Positions 30,301-39,300 of a stretch of DNA of 64,000 nt are shown one piece after another. A model generated the notes under the pieces. It saw only the letters and a list, made by a program, of their open reading frames with translations, searched no databases and was not told the origin of the DNA. The stretch lies in assembly GCA_030426905.1 (NCBI GenBank), contig JAUHXQ010000004.1:1-64000 (forward strand). The letters run 5' to 3'. The first letter of the stretch is position 1, and every line of letters starts with the position of its first letter. The position numbers and the translations under genes were made by a program. Origin of the DNA: Alphaproteobacteria bacterium (GTDB lineage: Bacteria; Pseudomonadota; Alphaproteobacteria; Rickettsiales; JABSSG01).

Positions 30301-33300
30301 GATGGTAGTTGTCAGGCGGTTGCTAAAGTTGGAGATGACTGTAATGATGGGGATCCATGTACTTTAGATCCCGTTTGTAATGCTAATGGTCAATGTGTTG
30401 GAACTCCTATAAATTGCAATGATAGTAAAAGCTGTACAGATGACTCGTGTGATGCTGGTCAATGCGTAAATACTCCTAATGATACTACATGTAATGATAG
30501 TAATGAATGTACGCAAAATAAATGCAATCCTAGCAATCCATCATCTAATCCTACTACTGGTTGTGTAACAACTGCTGTTTCTGCATGCTGTACTTCAAAT
30601 AATGATTGTAATGATAATAATATTTGTACGTTGGATACGTGTGATGTTAGCACCGGTATTTGTACAAATAATGGAAGCGGCATTACTCTTGGTTGTAACG
30701 ATGGTAATGCTTGTACAATGGGAGATAAATGCCAAGGAGATATGTTTGGTACATGCCTTGGAATGCAGGTAAATTGCGATGATAGCAATCCATGTACTGA
30801 TGATTCATGTAATGTAATGACTGGTTGTTCTAATGTATTCAACAACTTTTCTATGAGTTGTTATACAGCTGCTGCAGCAACTTTAAATGTTGGTGAGTGT
30901 AGAGCAGGTATCAAGACTTGTATGAATGGTAGTTTCGGCCCTTGTGAAGGAGAGATCATACCACAAGAGGAAATATGCAATGGTAAGGACGATAGTTGTG
31001 GAGGTATTATAGACGAGGGATTCAACCAAACCTTGGGTAACGTTTGTTATGAAGGTACAGGAGCTTGTGAAGAAGCTGGAGTAATCGTTTGTACAGCTGA
31101 TGGTAGCGGTACGGAATGTAACGCTGTTGCTGGTACCCCTGCTGATGAGACATGCAACGGTATAGATGATGATTGTGATGGTAGTACGGATGAAGGAGAT
31201 TTATGTAATGATAATGTGCTTTGTACTACTGATATATGTACAGGAGCTGGAGGGTGTGAAAATATTCCTATTAATGAGGCATGTGATGATAATAATGTCT
31301 GTACTGACGATATTTGCACGGAAAGTGGCTGTATAAACTCATATAATAATATTCCTTGTGATGATGGGGATCCATGTACAACTAATGATCAGTGTAGCAC
31401 TGGTGTTTGCGTTGGAGAGGAAGTGGACTGCTCTTTCTGTGATGATATTTGCAGTATAGGTGTGTGTAATCATTATACTGGTGTATGTGAGAAAGAAGAT
31501 AGACCAAATGGTACTAATTGCGATGATGGGGATCCATGTATTATTAATACTCAATGCCAAGATGGTGAGTGTGTAGGATCTCCAAAAGATTGTGATGATA
31601 ATTATCAATGTACTGTAGATATGTGCGGTCCTGATGGTAATTGTGTATTTACTCCAAACGATACGCTATGCAATGATAACTGCATTTGTACTGAAGATAA
31701 ATGTTCTCCTACTAATCAGATGCTTCCAGTAGACGCTAACGGGTGTACTCATCAGTCAGTGCCTGGTTGCTGTAAAATAGATGAAGATTGCGTTACTTCA
31801 AATCCTTGTTTAATTGCAAATTGTGATCACAAAACTGGTCAATGTAATTTTACTACTGTTACTGTGGGTACTCCATGTGATGATAATAATGCATGCACAG
31901 AGAAAGATATCTGTTTGGATAATGCAGCTGGTGTTTGTGCAGGGACTCCTGTAAATTGTGATGATGAGCTTTCCTGTTCGACTGATAGTTGTGATCCAGC
32001 TATTGGTTGTGTGAATGAATTTGTTGCGGCAGGAACAGTGTGTCGTCCAGCTGCAGGTCTTTGTGATTCCTCGGAAACCTGTACTGGAGTGGATAAGGAA
32101 TGTCCTCCAGATGCGTTTAAACCAGCTACGGAAATATGTCGTCCTGGATCTGGAGATCAATGTGATCCAGATGAGTTTTGCACTGGCAGTAGTGCTACTT
32201 GTCCTGAAGACATTATCACTGCTAATGGTATTATATGTCGTCCAGCAGCAGGTCCTTGCGATCAAGTAGAAAGATGTAGTGGAATAGCAACTGAGCCTTG
32301 TCCAGCGGATGCTAAAAAATCTAGTAATGCTGTATGTCGTCCAGCAGCAGGTCCTTGTGATATTGCTGAAAAATGTGATGGTATTAGTAATATATGTCCT
32401 CCAGATGTGTTCAAGCCAGAGAATACTGCATGTTTAGATGGGACCGTTTGCAATGGTGACGAAGCATGCGATGATTCAGGTAACTGTTTACCTGGAACAC
32501 CTATAAATTGTGATGATAGTAATATTTGTACTGATGATATTTGTCATCCTGCTCTTGGCTGTTTATACAGTAATAACGACGATCTTTGTGATGATGGTAA
32601 TGCATGCACAATAGGAGATCAGTGTGCTAATGGATTTTGCCAACCAGGACCGCAAAACTTTGATTGTACGGTATTAGATGATCAATGTAATAAAGGTGTA
32701 TGTAATCCTTCAACCGGTGCATGTGAGAAAGATGTAAATGTGTTTAACGGTAATTCTTGTAATGATGGTGATCCATGCACTGAGTTTGATGAGTGTGATT
32801 TTGGAACATGTGTAGGAGAAGAAAAAAACTGTAACGATAGAGTTTTCTGTACTGATGATAGCTGTAACCCTAATAATGGGTCATGTGTCAACACTCCTAA
32901 TAATACTGACTGTAATGATGGAAATGATTGTACAAATGATATCTGTGATAAACATGATGGTTGTATTAACACTCCAATAGCTGCATGTTGTACAAATGAT
33001 AACGATTGTACGATTCCTCATAATGCGTGCAAAATTGGTATATGTGATCCTCAGACTGGTATATGCAGTTTTACACCAGCAGCTGCAGGTACTTTATGTG
33101 ATGATAACAACGCATGCACAGAAAATGATATATGTTTGGAGTCTCCTAATGGAGGTACTTGTGCAGGAACACCTATAGATTGTAATGATGGATTTGCTTG
33201 TTCAACTGATAGCTGCGATCCAGCTGTTGGTTGCGTAAACGAGTTTGCTGCAGCAGGTGTAGTATGTCGTCCAGCAGCAGGTTCTTGTGATCTTCCAGAA

Positions 33301-36300
33301 ACCTGTACTGGAGTGGATAAAGAATGTCCTTCAGATGCGTTTAAGCCAGCTACAGAAATATGTCGCCCTGGTTCTGGAGATCAATGTGATCCAGATGAAT
33401 TTTGCACTGGCAGTAGTGCTGCTTGTCCTCCGAATGTAGTGAGTTCAGCAGCTACAGTATGTCGTGTATCGGCAGGAGAGTGTGATTTTGAAGAAAAATG
33501 TACTGGTATAGCTGGAGATACTTGTCCTCCAGATGCAAAATCAACAGCAGTATGTCGTCCAGCAGTGGGTCCATGTGACCTAGAAGAAAGCTGTAATGGC
33601 ATATCTAATAACTGTCCTCCAAATAGCTTTAAACCAGCAAATACTCCTTGTCCTGACTCGACAGTATGTAATGGTAATGAGGTTTGTGATGCCGTAGGAA
33701 ATTGTCAACCAGGTACAGCTCTTGTTTGTAACGACAATAATGTTTGTACAACTGATAATTGTGATGCTGTTGTCGGTTGTGTGTTTACTAACAATCAAGC
33801 TCCATGTGATGATGGCGATCCATGCACAATAAGTGATCAGTGTGATAGTGGCTCTTGTCAGCCAGGCTCTTTAATGGTTGACTGTAGTGCACTTGATGAT
33901 CAATGCAACATTGGTGTTTGTAATTCAAGTACTGGTTCTTGTCAGTCTGAGTTAAGAGATCCGCAGCCTGTATGTAATGATCAAAATGCTTGTACCGAAA
34001 ATGATATATGCAATGCGGGTACTTGTGAAGGTACCCCTATAGATTGCAATGATAATGTAGTGTGTACGGATGATTCATGTAATGATGGTTTATGCAGCAA
34101 TACACCTAATAATACACCTTGTAATGATGGGAATGCATGTACTACTGATTTGTGTGATCCAAATAGTAGCACATTACCAGTAGACGCTAATGGTTGCACT
34201 CATCAATCAGTAGCAGCATGTTGTCAAGAAGATGATGATTGTCAAACCAATAATCCTTGCCAGGTTGGGACATGTGATACAGGAACAGGGTTATGTAATT
34301 TTGTTGGTTTTCCTATAAATACTCCGTGTAACGATAGTGATGCATGCACAGAAAATGATGTCTGTACAGGTGGTTCTGCAAGTATGTGTTCTGGTACACC
34401 AGTGAACTGTGATGATGGCAAAGAGTGTACGATAGATAGTTGCGATTCATCAACTGGTTGCATTAATGATGCTGCAGCTGCAGCAAATCAAGTTTGTAGA
34501 CCTGCATCAGGGGATTGCGATGTTGAAGAAGTTTGCGATGGCATATCTGAGATATGTCCAATGGATGCAGTTGCAGGAACGAATATAGAATGTAGAGCAT
34601 CGGAAGGCATTTGTGATATTGCAGAGAATTGCGATGGAGTGAATAAAACTTGTCCTACTGATGTAGTTGAGCCTCAAGGTACAGCATGCCGTCCTGGTTC
34701 TGGTGAACAATGCGATCCGGACGAAGTATGTGATGGTAGTGCTAAAACTTGCCCACCAGATCAATTTGAGCCTGCAACAACTGTATGTCGTCCAGCAGCA
34801 GGTCCTTGTGACATTGCGGAATCTTGTCCTGGAGGGCCAGGGTTACCATGTCCAACAAATCTATTTTTGCCATCATCTGTTATGTGTAGACCGGCAAATG
34901 GACCTTGTGATGTTGCTGAAAATTGTGATGGGCAAAGTCCTTCATGTCCAATGGATGTATTTGCACCAATTAACACTCCATGCCCTGATTCTACAGTGTG
35001 TAATGGTAACGAAATATGTGATGCTATGGGTAATTGTCAACCTGGAACTCCTATTGTTTGTAATGATGGAGATCCATGTACTGATGACAGTTGTAACCCA
35101 TCAGCTGGTTGTGTATTTACTGATAACCAAGCACCATGTGATGACGGAAATCCATGTACAACAGGTGATCAGTGCTCTAATGGATCTTGCCAGTCTTCTG
35201 GAACCATTGACTGCAGTGTTCTTAATGACCAATGTACAGTTGGTATATGCAATCCTTCGACAGGCGCATGTGAAAAAAGTTTTAAGGATGGTGATCCTTG
35301 CGAGGACGGAAGCCTATGTACGATAGCTGATTTCTGTGACAATGGTGAGTGCATAGGGACACCAGTTAACTGTAGTGATGGTAATAGTTGTACTGATGAC
35401 AGTTGTAATCCTAATAATGGAAATTGCATCAATACACCTAATGACGCAAGCTGTAATGATGGTAATGCTTGTACAGAAGATACATGCGAGCCAGATGGTT
35501 GCGTGAATACATCAATACCAAATTGCTGCAGTATAAATGCTGACTGTTCAACTCATAATACATGCAAAATTGGTATATGCGATCCACAAACTGGGATATG
35601 TAGTTTTACACCAGTAGCTGCAGGTACTTCTTGTGATGATAATAATGCATGTACAGAAAATGATATGTGTTTAGGTTCGCCTAATGAGGGTACTTGTGCT
35701 GGTACTCCTGTAAATTGCGATGATAACAGTGAATGTACAACTGATACATGTGACCCAGAAGTAGGATGCATTTCTACTCCACTTGCACCAGGGGATGTGT
35801 GTAGAGTAGCAAGTGGCCCATGTGATATTGAAGAAGTTTGCGATGGAACGTCTGCCCCATGTCCAGCAGATGTTGTTGAGTCTTCCTCGACAGTATGCCG
35901 AGCAGCAGTGGGTCCATGTGATGTTGCAGAGAATTGTGATGGCACTAATAAGAATTGTCCAGCAGATCAATTTGAGCCTGCAAGCACAGTATGTAGAGCG
36001 GGATCTGGTGATATATGTAATCCAGATGAGTTTTGCTCTGGCAATAGTGCTACTTGTCCTCCAGATGTAGTAGCGTCAGCAGGTACAGAATGTAGAGCTA
36101 TTAGTGGTCCGTGTGATGTTGCTGAATTTTGTAATGGAACAACTGCACCATGCCCAACAGATGCTGTTGCACCAGCATCAACAGTATGTCGAGCAGTGGC
36201 GGGTCCATGTGACGTTGCAGAGAATTGTGATGGAGTGAATAAAACTTGTCCTACTGATCAATTTAAAGCAAGTACAGAAGTTTGTAACTTCGGATCTGGC

Positions 36301-39300
36301 GGAGATATATGTGATCCAGAAGAGTTTTGTCCTGGTAACAGTGCTAATTGTCCTCCGGATGTAGTAAGGCCAGCAACTACAGTTTGCAGAGAAAAAGCAG
36401 GAGATTGTGATTTAGAGGAAAGATGCACAGGTATTGCAGATCAACCTTGTCCTCCAGATATGAAATCAACAGCTGTATGTCGTCCATCAGAAGGTCCATG
36501 TGATATTGAAGAAAGCTGCGACGGTTCTAGTAATGATTGTCCTTCAGATGTATTTCAGCCAGCAAACACTCCTTGTCTTGATGCAACGGTATGTAATGGT
36601 GTAGAACAATGCGATGGTAACGGAATTTGTCAGCCTGGCACTCCTATTAACTGTAATGACGGTGAGCCATGTACTGATGATAGTTGTGATCCAGTAATAG
36701 GTTGTGTATTTACTGATAATCAAGCTCCTTGTGATGATGGTGATCCATGCACAATAGGCGATACCTGTGCTAATGGATCTTGCCAGACAGGTTCTGGGTC
36801 TATCGATTGTAGTGCACTTAATGATCAATGTACAATTGGTGTATGCAATTCATCTACTGGTGCATGTGATGCAGATACTACTACTAAAAATGGTGATAAT
36901 TGTGATGATGGCAATCCATGTACAACATCAGATGCTTGTGATGATGGCGAATGTATAGGTCAACCAATTGACTGCAGTGATAATAATTTGTGTACTGATG
37001 ATACATGCGATAATGGTTCTTGTGTCAATACTTTCAATAATGATAATTGTGATGATGGTAATGTATGTACAGATGATACATGCGAGCAAAATGGTTGCGT
37101 AAATACGCCAATACCGAATTGTTGTGAAAACGATGGGAATTGTTCAACTCATAATACGTGTAAAGTTGGTACATGTGATACCGAAACAGGTATATGTGGT
37201 TTCACACCAGTAGCTGCAGGTACTTCCTGTGATGATAATAATGCATGCACAGAAAACGATATGTGTTTAGGTTCGCCTAATGAAGGTACCTGTGCTGGCG
37301 TTCCAATTGCTCCATGCGATGATTCTAGCGATTGCACCACGGACACATGTGATCCAGCAGTAGGTTGTGTATTTACTCCGCTTGCAGCAGGTACAGTATG
37401 TAGAATGGCAACTGATGATTGCGATGTTGCAGAAACTTGTGACGGAACAGCTGAGCCATGTCCACCAGATGGAGTTGCAGCAGCAGGTACAGTATGCAGA
37501 CCAGCTTCTGATGATTGTGATGTTGAGGAAACTTGTGATGGAAATACAAAAGTATGTCCAGCAGATGCTGTAGCGACAGCAGGAACAGTATGTAATCCTG
37601 GTTCTGGAGATTTATGCGACCCAGATGAAGTTTGCAATGGATCGAGTAAATCTTGTCCTCCAGATCAATTTGAACCTGCAAATACAATATGTCGTAACTT
37701 TAATGGAGTATGTGATTGGCCGGAAAGCTGTCCTGGTGTTCCTGATCAACCTTGTCCTCCAGATATGGTTGAGCCAGCAGGATTGACATGCAGACCAGCA
37801 AATGGGCCTTGTGATGTTGCGGAAACTTGTGACGGTGTAACTATTAATTGTCCACCAGATGGAGTTGCAGCAGCAGGAACAGTATGTAACCCTGGCTCTG
37901 GAGATTTATGTGACCCAGATGAAGTTTGCAATGGATCGAGTAAATCTTGTCCAGCAGATCAATTTGAGCCTGCGAGTACAGTATGTAGGCCAGCTTCTGA
38001 CGATTGTGATGTTGCCGAATTTTGTCCAGGAGTGGCTAATCAAGGATGTCCATCGGATGCAGTTGCAGGATCAGGTGTGCAATGCAGACCATCTGTTGGT
38101 AGTTGTGATATAGCTGAAAATTGTGATGGTATGAATAAACCATGTCCAGCAGATCAGGTGGTATCAGCAGGTACAATATGTCGTTTTGGTTCTGGTGACC
38201 AATGTGATCCTAACGAAACATGTACTGGTAATTCAGGGACATGTCCTCCAGATGTAGTAGCATCATCAGGTACAGTATGTAGAGCATCAACAGATCCAGA
38301 TTGTGATCCAGCTGAAGTATGTTCAGGTACTCCAGGAGCACCTTGTCCTTCCGATGCTTTCACTCCTGATAATACTCCTTGTGGTGATCCAACAGATGAT
38401 GATTGTACGAATCCAGATCGTTGTTCTCAAGGTGTATGTTTGTCTAACGACGCTCCTGCAGGATTCTCATGCAGTGATGGTGATGATTGTAATGGCGATG
38501 AAGTTTGTGATGGTATGGGTAACTGCTTGCCTGGAACACCATTAAATTGCGACGATGGTATTGGTTGTACTGTTGATTCATGTGATTCAGGAACTGGTCA
38601 ATGTATGAATGTTCCAAATAATAGTTTATGTGATGATAACAATGCTTGTACTGAAGATATTTGCAGCACAACTTTAGGCTGTGTTAATACTCCAGAAAAT
38701 CAGGGATTTGTATGTCGTCCAGTAGCGGGTACATGCGATGTTGAGGAAACTTGTCCAGATAGTAGTGGTAGTCCTTGTCCTGCAGATGCATTTGCTCCGG
38801 CAACTACAGTATGTAGACCTTCAATGGATACAGATTGTGATCCAGCTGAAAACTGCACTGGTTCAAGTGCTACTTGTCCTGCTGATATGTTTACACCAAA
38901 TGGTACAACATGTACAGATGATGGTGATCCATGCACAACTGACGAATGCTTGAATGGTGAGTGTACATCTACTCCTTTTGCTCCTTGCTGTGGTAATGGA
39001 GTTGTTGAGACTGGTGAGCAATGCGATGACGGTAACGCCATTTCAGGCGATGGTTGCGAAACGAATTGCGTATGCACACCTTGTACTGTTTCTCCATTTG
39101 AATTGTCTTCGCTTCTTCCAGCTAATGGTGGTGATGGTAGCCAAGGGTTTATTCTTAACGGTATTGATAATGGTGATAATAGTGGTAGAAGTTTAGCATC
39201 AGGAGATATAAATGGTGATGGTTTTGATGATGTTATTATTGGTACTTATCAAGCAGATCCACACGGTAACGATTCAGGAGAAACTTATGTATTTTTTGGA

